64,000 nucleotides of DNA from Xiphophorus maculatus (GCF_002775205.1 NC_036459.1:16290312-16354311), one strand, 5' to 3'. Shown: positions 13,801-25,997, numbered from the stretch's first letter. Translations and numbers: made by a program. The notes: generated by a model from the letters alone, not told the origin.

Positions 13801-16800
13801 ATGGAAGTAATACTGGATCCCGCGTCAATGATTGGATTTTAAAGTATATTTATACTGTAGTCGACAGTATTGTCACAAAATCACAAGTCAAAGGAAGCTA
13901 AGAAAAATAAACCACAAAGCAAAGGCCTTTTGTGGTGTATTGAATATAACTTCTGTAGGAAAATCTGTTTGGATGTGTAGTCAGATTGTGATGTGCTTCA
14001 GTGACAAGCACTTATTTCATAAGTTCATAATTTCAATTTTCAGCCATTAGTTTCATCCAGGGCTGCAAAGTGGCGCAGTAAGTCTCCCGACCCCACTAGG
14101 GACAAGGGCGTGAGAAAATGGATGGATGGTGCCATCCAGATTTATCGCACCAGCTTCTTCTGGTGCAGAATTATGATTTATGTCTCACATTAATGACGTA
14201 AAAGTCAGATAAAATAACCGTTCAAACTGCAGACACTTTAAAAGCAGTTGGATATGTGTCAGAATTTGTGCCGCATATGGAAATGGCACAAATCAGATTT
14301 TTCTTTAAGGGGTGAAAAGCTCAAGATTTGTGAAAATCGCAAGATATACTCCACCATTACTGTCCATGTTTACTTCGTGCTGTACTGCGAATGTAGGATG
14401 CTTTTAGGTCACTTACGGTTCACACAGGAGTTCACATGCAAGTTGAAAAAGTGAACGACAACTCAAAGCAAAATGAGAATTGCGCCTAAAGGCCTGCAGT
14501 GTGAATGTATCCATAACTAGCATTGCCGCTAAGCTTCCTCTGCCTCCGTCCTGCTGCAGGAGTACGTGTTCCGGGTGGATCCTGGGACCAGCCTGGGTCT
14601 TAGCTCTGACAGCATTGTGGGCTACAGGATGGGGGAAGTGATCCGCTGCCATGCCTCCGAAGTGCCTGAGCTGTTGCCCTGTGGCTACCTGGTGGGCGAC
14701 AACAACATAATCAAGGTTCACGTCAAAGGTATGCTGACAAAAGAATCTCTGTCAGGGTTTTCTGTGGGTTTCTTGCTGGCATTAAGCCCCCTGGTGGTTA
14801 AACTCAGATTGTTATCTTGCGGGCAGTTTACCTTTCCATCCGCCCTGATCGTAGGTGTGAAGGAGAACAGCATAGACAGCCTGGTATTCGACACACTCAT
14901 TCCAAAGCCCATAATCCAGCGGTACCTCAACCTGTTGATGGAGCATCGGCGGATCATCCTCTCAGGGCCCAGCGGCACAGGGAAGTCCTTCCTGGCTGCC
15001 AAGCTGGCCGAGTACATCATCAGTCAGATGGGGCAGGAGGTGACTGAGCACAACGTGGCCAGCTTTAATGTGGACCAGAATTCCAGCAAGGTATCAGAAA
15101 CCCACAGCTCGTCTGTTCTCATGTTTGATTTTCTTCCAGAAACATCAGTAGATTTTCTGTGATGTAGCACAAAGAGGAGCACAACTGAAAAGTGAAAGGG
15201 AAAAACAGGCATGATTTTTAACCCGTTTTACCGATGTAATTCTGAAAAGTGTGGCATGTAGTGATAGTTCCAGGCTTTAAAATAGCTTAACCTTATAAAC
15301 AAGGTGTAAATACGTTTAAGGAGTATGAATACATTTACAAATACCGTATTTGCTGTTGTTGGAGATATAGCTTGACTTCAGTTTGGATTGGATTGCTCTA
15401 AATCAACGACTGCTTCCTCCCACAGGACCTGCGTCAGTACCTGTCCAGCCTGGCAGAGCGTTGTAACTCTGAGAGGACAGACGCAGAGCTCCCCCATGTG
15501 GTCATCCTGGATAACCTGCACCACATCGGCTCGCTCAGCGACATATTCAACGGCTTCCTCAACTGCAAGTACCACAAATGGTGAGGAGGACTCGAAACGC
15601 CGCGCAGTCCATCACGACTTCCGCCAAGTCGACTCGAGTCCCATCAGTTTCCTTCACATATAATCAGCTAACTGAGGAAACATTTGTCATAGTTGAAGTA
15701 ACCATGTTTTGTCTCTCTTCCCTTTGCAGCCCATATGTCATCGGGACCATGAGCCAGGGAGTCTCCTGTTCTCCCAATCTGGAGCTCCACCACAACTTCA
15801 GGTCTGACGCCATGTTGTGTTCAATTCGAGCTCAGCAAACACAACCAACACTGAGCCCTGATTTATCTAGTTCTACGGGAGGAGGAAAATTACAAAAATA
15901 ATGCAAAAATTTGTTTGACGTTCAGTTTATCTAAAGCCTAAATCGTTGCTGGCTAGTTAGAGTTAGTACACATAACTGTCACTAGCTGCGTTTTTATTGA
16001 CCACATGTTTGCCAATTTGACATTTCGAAAATAAATTTGCTTTATGGAAACACTGCAATTTTGGGGGGGGGGGTGAACGTCCGTTTTTCTATATAAAGTT
16101 TTGGCTCTAGGATGAGGTGATTTTTACGGCCATATCAAAATTGGTTTATTTGGCAAAACTGCAATGGAAACACTTTTTTCAGTCACTTGATCATCGACAA
16201 GATGTTATTACTGGTGCAAACCATAAAGATGAAGACGACAGGAAGTAGATGGTGAGAGAGATGGTGTGGCATGTTTTTAAATGATTTAACGCATGAACAA
16301 GCTTATTGACATGTGATTTTAAGCTTTGTCCTCAGAGAACCACTCAGCTCCTTCAGACTAGCCAGCAACAATTAGCAAAAACCTGGTGAAACTGCTCATC
16401 CGCTGCGCTCATTAACCCAGCTCCATCTCAGTGCAACTCTGGTAAAAACATTGTTAAACAGTTAATTAGAAGAGCCATGTTGGGATGACTTCCTAAAGGC
16501 GGAGTTTCAAAAAGAGCAAGAGCTTCTTAAAGAGACATCAAGGCGCTAAACTACAAAGTCCAATTTCTTTTAAGCCAGAGTTTATATATGCAGCATTTTT
16601 ATACCAACTGAAGGTAACAGTTTCTTGGTTGTGGTATAAAATGGCACTGTGTGCCTGGAAAACACAGAAAACTTCCTCTTTGTGGCAATCTTCATTCAAA
16701 ATCCCTCAATTAGAGAGCTAAATGAACCTTGTACACAAATGGATGAAATGTCATCATCTTTACGCTGATGAGCCAATGTCTTGCCCCGGTGTAGGTGGGT

Positions 16801-19800
16801 ACTGTGCACTAACCACACGGAGCCGGTCAAAGGCTTCCTGGGTCGCTTCCTGCGCCGGAAGCTCATCGAGACAGAGATCGATAAGAACATGCGCAGCAAC
16901 GACCTGATCAAGATCATCGACTGGATCCCCAAAACCTGGCAGCATCTCAACAGCTTCCTGGAGGCGCACAGCTCCTCCGACGTCACCATAGGTCACTTCA
17001 GAACACACACACACACATGTTAGCCTCTGTAGAGTTAGCAGCAGACAGACATTTGAATGTCCCTCCATGTGTGTAATGTGTTCCTCTCTATTCACCGTAG
17101 GGCCTCGTCTCTTCTTGTCCTGTCCCATGGAAGTAGAAGGTTCCCGGGTTTGGTTCACAGACCTGTGGAACTATTCCCTGGTCCCCTACCTGCTGGAGGC
17201 TGTCAGGGAAGGTCTACAGGTACATAATAAATATCTATGTATGTATTTTCCTGGATCATACACATATAGTACAGCTACATTTATTTCAAATTGGTCAAGT
17301 ATGCCCCTCTCAAGATGATGCACATTATAACCTGAAAACAGGACAAATAACCCAGGAAAACTGTTGGTTGGTAAATCTTTGAGTTGGTTCTTATTGATTT
17401 ACATGGCCTTACACTGCAAAAACACAAAATCTTATCAAGTATTTTTGGTCTAGTTTCTAGTCTTTTTTGTCTTATTTCAAGTACACATGAAATAAGACAA
17501 AACTGGCTTTAAAGTAATTTTTCAGTTTATTTTATGTCAGTAGTTCTTTTTTTTTTTTTTTTTTTTTTTTTCCAACTTTCTTTATTGAATTTTACAGCTT
17601 GACATACATTAAACATTAGTACAATGAAAACACGGTAGTTATAGATAGAGAGAAGAGGAAGTTCAAGCTGATTTCTCCCAGAACCCAACCCACCCCGTCC
17701 AGGTCTAAGCATAAGACAAACATCCAGCAGAGATCCAGTCCCTGCGACAGCTTCTAGCAACACGACATACACACACATCCATCCATACACATTCCAAAGG
17801 AGGCAGAAAAAGAAATGTGTCAGTAGTTCTTTAATATTGATAAGAAAGTGATAATTCCACCAACATATTTATTGAAACAAAATTTATTTGTAAGTTAGTT
17901 CTTTTATTTCAAAATTTGTACTATAAACTAAGTCAGTAATACTTGGTAAGGTTTAGTATTTTTGCAGCATTTTTGCAGCATTTTTCTCAGTTTTTCACAT
18001 TACAACAATAAATGTAACATTGTACGTTACAGACCAACACAAAGTAGTGCATAAATGTGAAGCAGAAGGAAAATAATGCATCAGTTTTTAAAAGTTTTTA
18101 CTGACAGAAATCTGAAGAGTGTGGTTTGCGTTTGTATTTAGCCTTCCTAAGCTATAATTTATAGACACAACACGCTGCAAACGTCTTGTGGTTTTTCACA
18201 TTCATTTTGGGCCAAAAGAGAATCTTCTCAAATGGCCGATGGTGACAGAATGTGTTGATTAAACGACCTAATAACAAACTGTTAAAATATTAACAGGTAG
18301 CTGTCTCTGCATTTCATGAGAACGCCTTGAAATTAAATGTTAAGCATCTTTGCACCTTGATATACTCTAGTACTATACAAACAAAACTGCTGGGATTTAA
18401 TGGATAAAACATTTAAGCACAACTGTAATCTTGAAGGTTGTAGTTCTAGTCTAAAGGGTAGAATAAAAGGGTAGCATTGGATCTCTTTAATCTAACTCAT
18501 TAAAGACAGATTTGGGCTTTTCCAGGTAAGGCATCAAAAACGAAAGGAATACTTTTTCACTCCTCCTTCCCCGCCTATCTTTTGTTCCCGTCCTCAGCTC
18601 TACGGTAAGCGAGCCGTGTGGGAGGATCCGTCCAAGTGGGTGAATGACACGTATCCGTGGAATGCCGCCTCGCTGCAGCAAGAGGGCCAGTCGCTGCTCC
18701 AGCTGAGGCCGGAAGACGTGGGATACGACGGCTACAGCTCATCCAAGGAGGGGACGTCGTCCAAGCAGGTGTCTCAGAGCGACACTGAGGGAGACCCGCT
18801 GGTGAGGACAGATCTGACTTCATACGGTTCCATTTATTAGCCATGAATTATTTGCCAGGAATCATGGATTCACGCTCCTTTGCAAAGCGACAGCAAAAAT
18901 TGAGTACAGTTTAAGCTAATGCCTTTCAAGGGGCGCTGTTATGTGAAATTGACTTTTTTGAGCTTTACATCATGTTATAATTTAATTCCCTCATCAGAAA
19001 TATAACCTGGTATGTTGCTTAGATTTTCTTTCACACGTGTTTGAGAAATCCTTTAGTCTCCAACCATTCAGCTGCGCTGACGTCTGGGTGGACATAGCTC
19101 CGCCTCTTAGCTGCAGTTTCCAAGCTTCCAAGTTTCCACCCAAAAGAAACTAGAGGAGCACAACTCCCTCACTCAGCTCCTTCAGACTAGCCAGCAGCAA
19201 TTAGCAAACACCTGGGGGACCTGAGGATCTGCTGCGCTCATTCTCAGTGCAATGCCAGTAAAACGTCGTTAAGGCGTTAATAGAGAAGCCATGTTCCTGA
19301 AGGCAGCGTTTCATAAAGAGCAGGAGCTTCTTAAAGAGACATGGGCCCAATGTCAAGGCCCTCTGTCAAACTTCTTTTAAGATATATTTGATATACAACT
19401 GAATTGTGCTTGATTGTACTATAAAGTAATAGAATGTAGCTGGAAAACGCATAATACTGCCCCTTTAAAGCAAAACTGTCAAAGTTGCAAATGAACTATT
19501 CAGGACAGTGAGAGTAGAAAGTAAATGAGTGGAGAGAGAATTCATTCCTGCTTGGCGGGTTATTGCAGCCCAGGAGAAATTAAAGGCTAGCCATCCAAAA
19601 AAAACCCCGGCTGGCTTGATTTAACTAGAGTGTTTGTGCATTTTACACACACGCCTGTGGGCGTGGGTGTGTGGGTGTGTGTGTGTGTGTGTGTATGTAC
19701 GTGCGGACTCCTTCGCGTGCAGTTATTATGCGGCGGTGCCAAGAGCCGTTTTAGGAACCTGGAAGCAATTCACCAGATGCAGCAGCACTTCTGCATTATT

Positions 19801-20508
19801 TAGATCATTAGCTCTGCAGCAGTGATGAAAAGTTCGGCGGGTTTATGGCGCTGATTGACTGCAACAGTTAGAAACGGCACAAAATACAGCTTGTGAAGTT
19901 TCATTCTTAAAAATGTAGGGACATATGTTACATTAGGAAAGGCTCCAAAATGTAATGTAATAAGTACAAACATTTTGTAATAGTAAAGCACAATATTGTT
20001 TTAAAAAGCAAACTGTTTTTCATACATCAGTAAGCTTTAAGCTAATGGTGAACATAAAAAGCAACAATCCAAAATATTGGCAAATGCAATTTTCATAATC
20101 AATGGGCCTTTTCATTAGGTGCATTTAAACATCAACGAGTAAGAGAAGTAATGGTGCCTTCTATTTGCACTGACTACATTTAGAGGATTCTACTGAGAAA
20201 ACCTGGTGAAGTTAATATTCTGATATGAAATCTCAAAGGTTTCTCACCAACCCCAACATTTAACATGCCATGATCCTCCAACTACTTCCGGCAGTCTTCT
20301 TCTCTCTCTTTGTATTTTGTCAACTCTCTCAACCTTTCTCCAAACTGTGTCCTAGGTTCTAACAAACAGGTTCTTTTATATTCTACAGATGAACATGCTG
20401 CTACGGCTGCAGGAAGCAGCTAACTACTCCAGCACCCAGAGCTGCGACAGCGACAGCACCAGTCACCATGACGACCCGCTGGACTCCTCCTTGGAGTCGG
20501 CCCTATGA
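1937..20508 (+). CDS. nav2: Neuron navigator (NAV2/NAV3 type), 3' half of gene
   Basis: Large cytoskeleton-associated protein of neurite outgrowth with a C-terminal AAA+ ATPase-like module. The 5' exons lie outside the window. Coding exons read here: 1937-2020, 2852-2963, 4174-4298, 7952-8118, 9682-9835, 11137-11323, 13250-13347, 13435-13530, 14560-14728, 14855-15090, 15426-15580, 15730-15801, 16795-16991, 17101-17219, 18598-18801, 20389-20508 (TGA at 20506). All junctions are GT-AG and all phases agree, giving 764 residues. In order: coiled coil (AHLVAAFEKSL, ESELAELRETIEML), a basic stretch DKKKKKKSW and LRSSFKQAF, a second coiled coil (CTEAEAEIILQLKNELREKE), a Ser-rich linker, then SIGVSGKTKWDVLDGVIRRL and the AAA+ region with Walker A GPSGTGKS. 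The tail QEAANYSSTQSCDSDSTSHH is typical of NAV proteins. The NAV family is certain; NAV2 is my best paralogue guess, NAV3 the alternative. In mammals the residues before LRSSF are VNE; the small exon that would encode them was not found here. Confidence 0.9.
3527..3772. repeat. MITE, AAAGGGGC-ended family, copy 1
   Basis: Begins with aaaggggcggtattgtgtga and ends with a near inverted copy (atgatactgccccgtc). Interior landmarks (cttttcgtcatgttataa, gcctggaaaacatg) recur at 18927-19471 and, in part, near 16335-16660. Non-autonomous DNA transposon inside a NAV intron; superfamily not determined. Confidence 0.6.
4440..4757. repeat. Decayed DNA-transposon fragment
   Basis: Text resembling antisense Tc1-like elements of fish (tttgcccactcttcatagga, actctggactttgacatg). 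Heavily mutated, with no usable frame. Confidence 0.4.
4758..4849. repeat. (CA)n microsatellite
   Basis: About 90 bp of CA dinucleotides interrupted by a short C run near 4783-4788 and one TACA near 4816. Shared short frames on both strands here are artefacts of the repeat. Confidence 0.95.
4850..7571 (+). other. NAV intron, mostly unannotated
   Basis: No coding exon found. Around 7247-7290 there is the short 'tccatccatccattgtctga' to 'cccgcttatccttgcagggc' segment, an antisense tail of a widespread fish retroposon. The remainder is AT-rich unique-looking sequence. Confidence 0.45.
7572..7595 (+). CDS. Possible 24-nt NAV microexon
   Basis: Between NAV exons 4174-4298 and 7952-8118, which join in phase 0, there is a 24-nt stretch bounded by ttcag and gtcagt. 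It would insert eight residues (VADSIPAQ) in frame between the polylysine stretch and LRSSFKQAF. The upstream tract is reasonably pyrimidine-rich. Mammalian NAVs carry a few extra residues at this point, so a small exon here is plausible, but I do not recognise this octapeptide. Transcript reads would settle it. Confidence 0.3.
8306..8392 (+). CDS. nav2: NAV cassette exon, 29 codons, phase-symmetric
   Basis: An 87-nt exon preceded by gctgtag and followed by gtaacg. Entry and exit phase are both 2, so skipping or inclusion leaves the frame intact between exons 7952-8118 and 9682-9835. Inclusion inserts DKCICDSKSSPMWTAKKK and LNGHVVYKHRS, a basic Cys-containing segment, between the Ser-rich linker and the CTEAEAE coiled coil. 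Open frame, good splice signals and exact symmetry make this a likely alternatively spliced exon. Confidence 0.7.
10002..10514. repeat. MITE with ~24-bp terminal inverted repeats
   Basis: Left end ttaaagctgcactatgtaac, right end the inverse (gttttttactgcagcttt). The two 24-bp ends match at most positions. About 510 bp without a transposase frame, in a NAV intron. Probably a hAT-type non-autonomous element, but the class is inferred only from size and ends. Confidence 0.65.
12290..13185 (-). mobile_element. Decayed Tc1-like transposon
   Basis: Segments matching in memory a very common fish Tc1-like element in antisense, such as ggtttaggattgtatttatg, gacactgatgttggatga, gtggaacaggaaggggccat and ttacacttgacacaatgcag. 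They occur in the expected order but with unrelated insertions (about 12420-12700) and no intact transposase frame. Located in the NAV intron ahead of the exon at 13250. Confidence 0.6.
14058..14132 (+). repeat. Retroposon tail fragment
   Basis: Short stretch 'ggctgcaaagtggcgcagta' ... 'gtgagaaaatggatggatgg', the typical 3' end of a widespread fish SINE/LINE family; an antisense piece of the same family lies at 7247-7290. Confidence 0.5.
14560..17219 (+). CDS. nav2: NAV AAA+ ATPase-like module exons
   Basis: Six consecutive exons of the navigator gene (from 14560, 14855, 15426, 15730, 16795 and 17101) encode the nucleotide-binding module. Exon 14855-15090 carries ENSIDSLVFDTLIPKPI, then EHRRIILSGPSGTGKSFLAA; the GPSGTGKS P-loop lies at about 14965-14988. 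Exon 15426-15580 carries the Walker B strand as HVVILDNLHHIGS, with Asn after the Asp where active AAA+ enzymes usually have Glu. The sensor-like segment GTMSQG and the arginine-rich GRFLRRKL follow. The family is known for weak or atypical ATPase motifs, so a role in nucleotide binding is safer to infer than vigorous hydrolysis. Confidence 0.88.
16335..16660. repeat. MITE, AAAGGGGC-ended family, partial copy
   Basis: Shares long blocks with 19165-19471: ctccttcagactagccagca, aattagcaaa, gctgcgctcatt, agagcttcttaaagagacat and gcctggaaaac. Ends are eroded. Confidence 0.6.
17535..17832 (-). mobile_element. Retroposed element with 15-bp target duplication
   Basis: A 268-bp insert (17550-17817) is flanked by the identical 15-mer tgtcagtagttcttt at 17535-17549 and 17818-17832. 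The insert starts with a long poly-T (poly-A on the minus strand) preceded, on the minus strand, by AATAAAG. This is the signature of reverse transcription of a polyadenylated RNA by LINE machinery. The insert has no recognisable coding content; it is either a 5'-truncated LINE tail or a processed transcript fragment. It lies antisense within a NAV intron. Confidence 0.85.
18927..19471. repeat. MITE, AAAGGGGC-ended family, copy 2
   Basis: About 545 bp from tcaaggggcgctgttatgtg to gcataatactgcccctttaa, inverted ends, longer than the copy at 3527-3772 and sharing its interior landmarks. Lies in the last NAV intron. Confidence 0.65.
19660..19698. repeat. (TG)n microsatellite
   Basis: Run of GT dinucleotides with a few interruptions in the last NAV intron. 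Confidence 0.85.
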
Positions 20509-23500
20509 GCCCAAGAACCAGCTCACTTTAAACCTCTAAAGTGGTGGGCAAACCTTGGAACCCCAAAGAACACATCCCCCCCCCAAACACGATATGGATT
20601 TATCCGTCATTATCCAGTCCTGCTGCAGCGGGGTGCAGCCTGGTCAGGCTGCTGGTCCACCACAGGACCCGCACTACAGATATATAATATATGAAAAGTT
20701 TTAATACTCAAGATAGACCCTCAAATTGAAAGAAAATGCCTATATTTTAATGGTGCAATATGAAATCCGAATGTTTTATGCTGTCAGAGGCTTTTACCAA
20801 CTTGGTCCTTAGTGGTCACAATGTCAAACCAAACCACAGGTTGGAGACTGTCTACATTACGTCCAACAAACCGTACTGTCCTGTTCATTTTTGTGACATT
20901 TTTATAAAAATGTCCGCGTGTTCCCGATGAGAAATATCCGTAGCTCTGGTGGTTTTATCCAAAAGTGTTCTCACCAACGAGACACTTTTCCTTCGGTTTA
21001 CTTTCAGACGTCGGTTTCCAGAGCATCTCAGAACAACAAAACCGGATATTATTATTTTTTATTATTGTTTTTTTTTTTTTACCCAGTTATATCTACAGAT
21101 GTTTACATTGGTATGGCTGGTTCTGTTACGTCTTTCCTTGTTTACAGAGGTGCTTCTTACAGACACACACATATATGTACACACAGAGGCAGCAGGGAGG
21201 AAATCCCCTCGGATAAGAACCTTTTATCGGTTCAAGTCCCTTCTTTGAACATCATCACGAATGCCAGAGTGTCCTTGAGCAAGGCGCTCTGTCTTTACTG
21301 TTTTAATGGATGTCAGCTGTAACAGCGGGGCGTGAAAAGCAGAGCAGGTGTAGTTTTTAATGTCTTCTCATGGCCAAGTCTGACGCTTTGCACAAAAACT
21401 GGTGGAAACTGCTAGCAGTTTTGGCTAACGTTTGGGCCGATGTAGGACAACTTTGAGCCCTTGCTGTTCAACTAGGATCGGAAGTTTGTATGCATTAGAT
21501 ATTATATATTATTACTATTATTTATTAAAGACCCAGAGCCGACCCAGGCAGAATTTGTTTTCTATTAAGCTCATAAACCGTCACAGCAGGACTAATGTCA
21601 CGTCTATATTGTCATCCTTTGATCATGTTCGGTTACCTTACAGAAGATTTGTTTATACAGAATTAAACTTGCAGTCTAACTAGAGATTAGTTGGTTAATT
21701 GGGACCTCTAGGCAGCTTACCATTCATAACTTGCCAACTGTAGTTCTAAAACTGCATTATCTTAATAAAAGTGATAGGTGGCCCTCCTTTAGTTCCCCAC
21801 ATTGTGACTCCAAACAGATTTGGATACTGTTTGTAACAAATTAGTTTTTTTAAAAGCCAGGGAAAGTTGCATTTGCCTCCTTTTGTCCAGCTGGGGGCAG
21901 TAGCAGCATTGCATTATTTAATGCTCCATGGGGTGAGATTGCAACTTCGGACTTTAAACCACGATTGAGAAATTCTGGCGGTTTTGAAGCCAAAGCCTTT
22001 TAAAAACGTGGCACCAGTAACCAGCGTCATGCCTCGTGATTAGCAGTTAATGTTTTACGTGTGGTGCGAAACACTTTTGGTGCTTTTACTTTGGATAAAC
22101 TGGTTCGGTTTTCATGAGGCTAAAGTAAGCAACTATCCAGACTTGGGTCAGGTGCAAAGCCAACCTCTCCCATCTAAAATTTTTAAAATTTCTTAACTGT
22201 TTTTTGAGAAATCTGTTTTTTGAACCACTAAAATGCTCTGTATTTACACCTAGCACATTTTGAACCTGTCGTGCTAAATTTGGGGAACCCCTGGGGGCCT
22301 CCAAGCCACTAAGCAGCCCCTTTTCCCACGTATGCCTTGGGTCAGCTCTGAGCAAATTGGCGGACATTTGCTTAAGCCTCGTGGTGCTGGGCCCCCTGGC
22401 CTGAACCTTATCAGGGTCAGCCACTGCCAAGCTGTTCCAAATGCCAACACCAAGCACAATGAAAGTGTGAGATCCGTGTGTCGCCCAGTCGTCCTGGTTC
22501 TGTGAAGGCAACATGGAAAAGTGCCAATGATTCCCTTTGATCCGACTGCCAAATGTTCACACCGTACAGACTTGCAATCAAAGCGCAAAAGCCCACCATG
22601 GTTGTAGAAGTTCTCCAGGGTGGGATGTAATCCAAATACCGAATAGTCCAAACCCACATACCCCAAACTTTCACCTGTTCAATACCCTGCATCCATCTTT
22701 ATCCTGGAGGTATCCAAAAACCAGTCGAAGCCGCTGTCTTTTACAGTTTAAGTGATAGCCGTAAAAGGGAACAATAATGTTGGTGCTTTCTAACTGCCTT
22801 AAACGTTCCTTCGCTTTCTCTGGCTGTTGTTGGAAGAGGGCTGCGTTTCACTGTAGGATCATGCTAACCTGCTTCCGTCGGCGTCAAAGATGCCGTGTCT
22901 AGTATGAGCACCCCTGCTTGCGGCCCCGTCTTCTTCTTGTGAAGCATCCTTGCTTCTTTCTGACAGTAAGAAGTTAAAAGACATAACGCTGTATTTCAAG
23001 TTCAAAAAAACAGACCAATATTGTATAAAAAAAGGGGGGGTTGGGTATTTTTTTAGTTGTTGTTTTGCGCCCAGTTGAGCTGGGCTCACTTGAATTACCA
23101 GGAGCACAACCAAACTGTTTTGTTTTTGTTTTTTGTTTCTTTTTATTAAGCCTGATGAGCATGTTTTGAAGCTTTTTTTTTTTAAAAAAAAATGGGAGTG
23201 GGGGTGGGTGGGAGAGTGCACTGAGAAGAGAACTTTACCTGTATGTATGCGTGTACTGGACGGAAGAAGCCATTTAGAATTTTGATTGTTCTTTCTTTGT
23301 TTAAGTGGGTCAATTTTGCACACGTTTAAGGGTCGGGGTGGGCTGTAAATACTTCTAGAATTCTTGCACAGTGAGTCAAAGATCCATTCTGGCCTGTCGG
23401 AGTTACAAAATGCAAAAACCCGCTGAAGATATCGTCGTACGTATGGAAAACGGAGAAGAAAAAGATGCAAAAACTCAACCCGCTGTCAGAAACAGGTGTG

Positions 23501-25380
23501 TGTCTTGTGGTGATTTGATGTTTTGCCTATGCAGGAGGCATTAACTGTACAGAAGTACCGTTTGAACTAATTACCTGGAAAAAAAACAACAAAAAAAAAC
23601 ATGTAGGCACCTGTCCAATGCTCCTTACATGAAATTCTCTGGATCCTCCGTGTCTTCAGAAATGCCTGTCGTTCCTCAAATGGATGGCTCAGGATTTTTA
23701 AAGTGAAGTTTTGTTAAAAAGATTGTAGGCAGTCAATATCCTAGGTAACTGTTGTCATCATTTAGTGAAAAATCCAGTTTAGTTAACAGCTAGTTTGAAA
23801 GGAGCGAATACCAAAGCAGACTTTTATCGCCTCAAAGCAACTCAAGAAACATCATTGTGGTTTATGCTAAGACATTTTGTACATTTTAGTTCATTTGTTT
23901 CTCACGTCAAGATACCAAACGTGTGTCCATTTATATCCTGCAGGGAATCTTTTATACCTAATTTGACAACCACATTTTACCACCATAAATTGTCATTCAA
24001 AGTAACAATGTTGGAACGAAATGGAACGGGAGTACAGGCTGACCTGTAGCCTTTTATGAACCTTCAAGCCATTATCATATTTGCACTGGAAGGTGATTTA
24101 CCTAGAAGTACTCAAGGGAAATATGATTTACATTTATATGAAACAGCTACTCTAACATATACCCCACAAAAGCCAAACAATTTGACCATTATTTAAAGGG
24201 TCTTCTTTAAGTGTGTTCTCAACACATCAACTTTCCCTTCACCAAGTACTGCATGGTTGGTCAGTAGCTTGAAGTGGCCATGGTTAATGGAGAAAATTGG
24301 AAATGCTGGTTCTTGCCACCTCATGTAAACAAATTTCTCAGTTCTTGCCGGGAAACACTTCACTGGAAACACTTCTTATGTTCCGTACTCGGTGTTTGTT
24401 TCACTCCGGAAGATTATTGGTGGCACACTGCCTCCAACCTCCACTTCCCTTGCAAATAGGGAGAACCCTCTGTGTAAATAACCACCTACTGCCTACATGG
24501 CAATGGTTTCAAGGCTCAAAATACAACTTTTGTTCAAACCGTTATGACATTTTTGAGATTTCAGTTAAGATAATAGAGGTCCACTTTGGTTTTGGACTAA
24601 TTGCTAGCTTCAGCCTTTGGAAATGACTAACCTGGATTTAAGCTAAATGATGATACCAAACAAAAACATCTACTGCAGGTAAGATATTAACTCTGCAGAC
24701 CTTCACTTAAAAATCCTGAGCTATTTTTTTTCAAAACCACTTCCTCTTTGGTGATTTTAACCCTAACTTACCACCACCTTAGGCTTGCTAGCTGTCTGAG
24801 GCGCTGAAGTTGAGCCGACGCTGTACTGTACACATCTAACAGGTGCTACTGGTCAGTAAGAGGCCCACCAGAGACCAAGAAGTCTTGTTGTCACAACCTC
24901 AGGACAAACCTCTACAATCCTACCTGTACTCAGCTTCACATGTCTCTGCAGCCCAGCCTTTGATGGTTGCTAACCAGGTGGTGTAGTTGCATGCCAAGGG
25001 TGATAAATGCAGTGTTTACAGGTTGCTCTATACTACACCCATGTATCAAAACCTATGTACACTCCTGTTATAGGCCATTAGTTCCCAAGATAACAGCACT
25101 TTGACACCATTAACAGTGTACACCATTGTGTTGAAAACCAACTGGTAATTTTTCCCACTTACACTTTCAAGTTGCATCTCAGTTGGAGACCATAGCATTT
25201 ACTCTGGTTTGAGAGAAAGTTTTGTTTCTTTCTGGGTGAAACATTTGTCCTTAAATGTTTTATATTTTGTACATTTGTATGTAACATATCATGTAAATAT
25301 ACAGAGACAGTGATTTAAGTCATCTGGAGGATTTTGTAGTCTTTGTAAAGCCCTAATAAATGGTATTTGGTGTCACTCAA
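20509..25380 (+). other. nav2: NAV 3' UTR
   Basis: From the TGA at 20506-20508 to just past an AATAAA at 25355-25360 no other gene is visible. The stretch is AT-rich, has several short poly-T/poly-A runs (21068-21080, 23170-23190) and no long conserved-looking frame; the 203-codon minus-strand frame at 22859-23470 looks random. A 4.85-kb 3' UTR is in keeping with other neuronal NAV transcripts. An earlier polyadenylation site is possible (AATAAA near 21765) and would give a shorter isoform. Confidence 0.6.
25355..25360 (+). terminator. NAV polyadenylation signal
   Basis: AATAAA followed by a GT-rich tract (tggtatttggtgt), about 570 bp before the next gene starts. Confidence 0.6.
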
Positions 25381-25949
25381 GCAATTTGTTTGCGTTTTTG
25401 TTCAGTTGAGATTCTTCTGTGTTGAAACGACAATTACCAGAGCAGCTACATGCAAAAACGGATTTTTCTAAAACGAGAATTATTTCCACATAAATGACCT
25501 TTCTCTCATGATCAGAGAGGACAAAAAGCCACTAATGCTGGGTTAAATGTTCCTTGATAATTCGCTCCTCTGCTGTAGCTTTTTGTAGCTTCTTACTGGC
25601 TGTTTGGCTGTTTGGTCACTTTTTGCCAAAAAAAAACGGCAGAATTCTTAAAATTAAGAATTAACAGTACAGTTCAAAAATCTTAAATACAATTGAGTTT
25701 TACAAAGCTAAACCAGTTTTAATGTCTGTGATCTCTATCTCTCTCTGTACACGCTCCTTCCACAATATAAGGGAAAGAAAAAAGTAGTCTTTTGCACAAA
25801 TTGCTGAAGTTGTTATCAGGCGAAGCCAGCTTGAAAATGTATTTTATTTTATTTATTCATTTCGAACATGACATGTTAAAAAAAATCACTATTTCACTAT
25901 ATAGTATAAAATCACTATTTGTCAAAACTGCTTTTATTTTGAAGGAAAG

Positions 25950-25973
25950 ATGTCGTCGTCCTCTTCCGGGTAA
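25950..25973 (+). promoter_or_regulatory. Upstream ORF before the micropeptide gene
   Basis: ATG TCG TCG TCC TCT TCC GGG TAA, 24 bases before the main ATG at 25998. If the transcript starts upstream of 25950, as expected, a scanning ribosome meets this 7-codon frame first. Confidence 0.5.
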
Positions 25974-25997
25974 CTCCCAGTCGCAGCCAGTGGAAAG

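Noticed and set aside
22859..23470. 203-codon minus-strand frame in the NAV 3' UTR
   Set aside because: Low-complexity Lys/Gln and Phe runs caused by poly-T/poly-A tracts; no recognisable domain.
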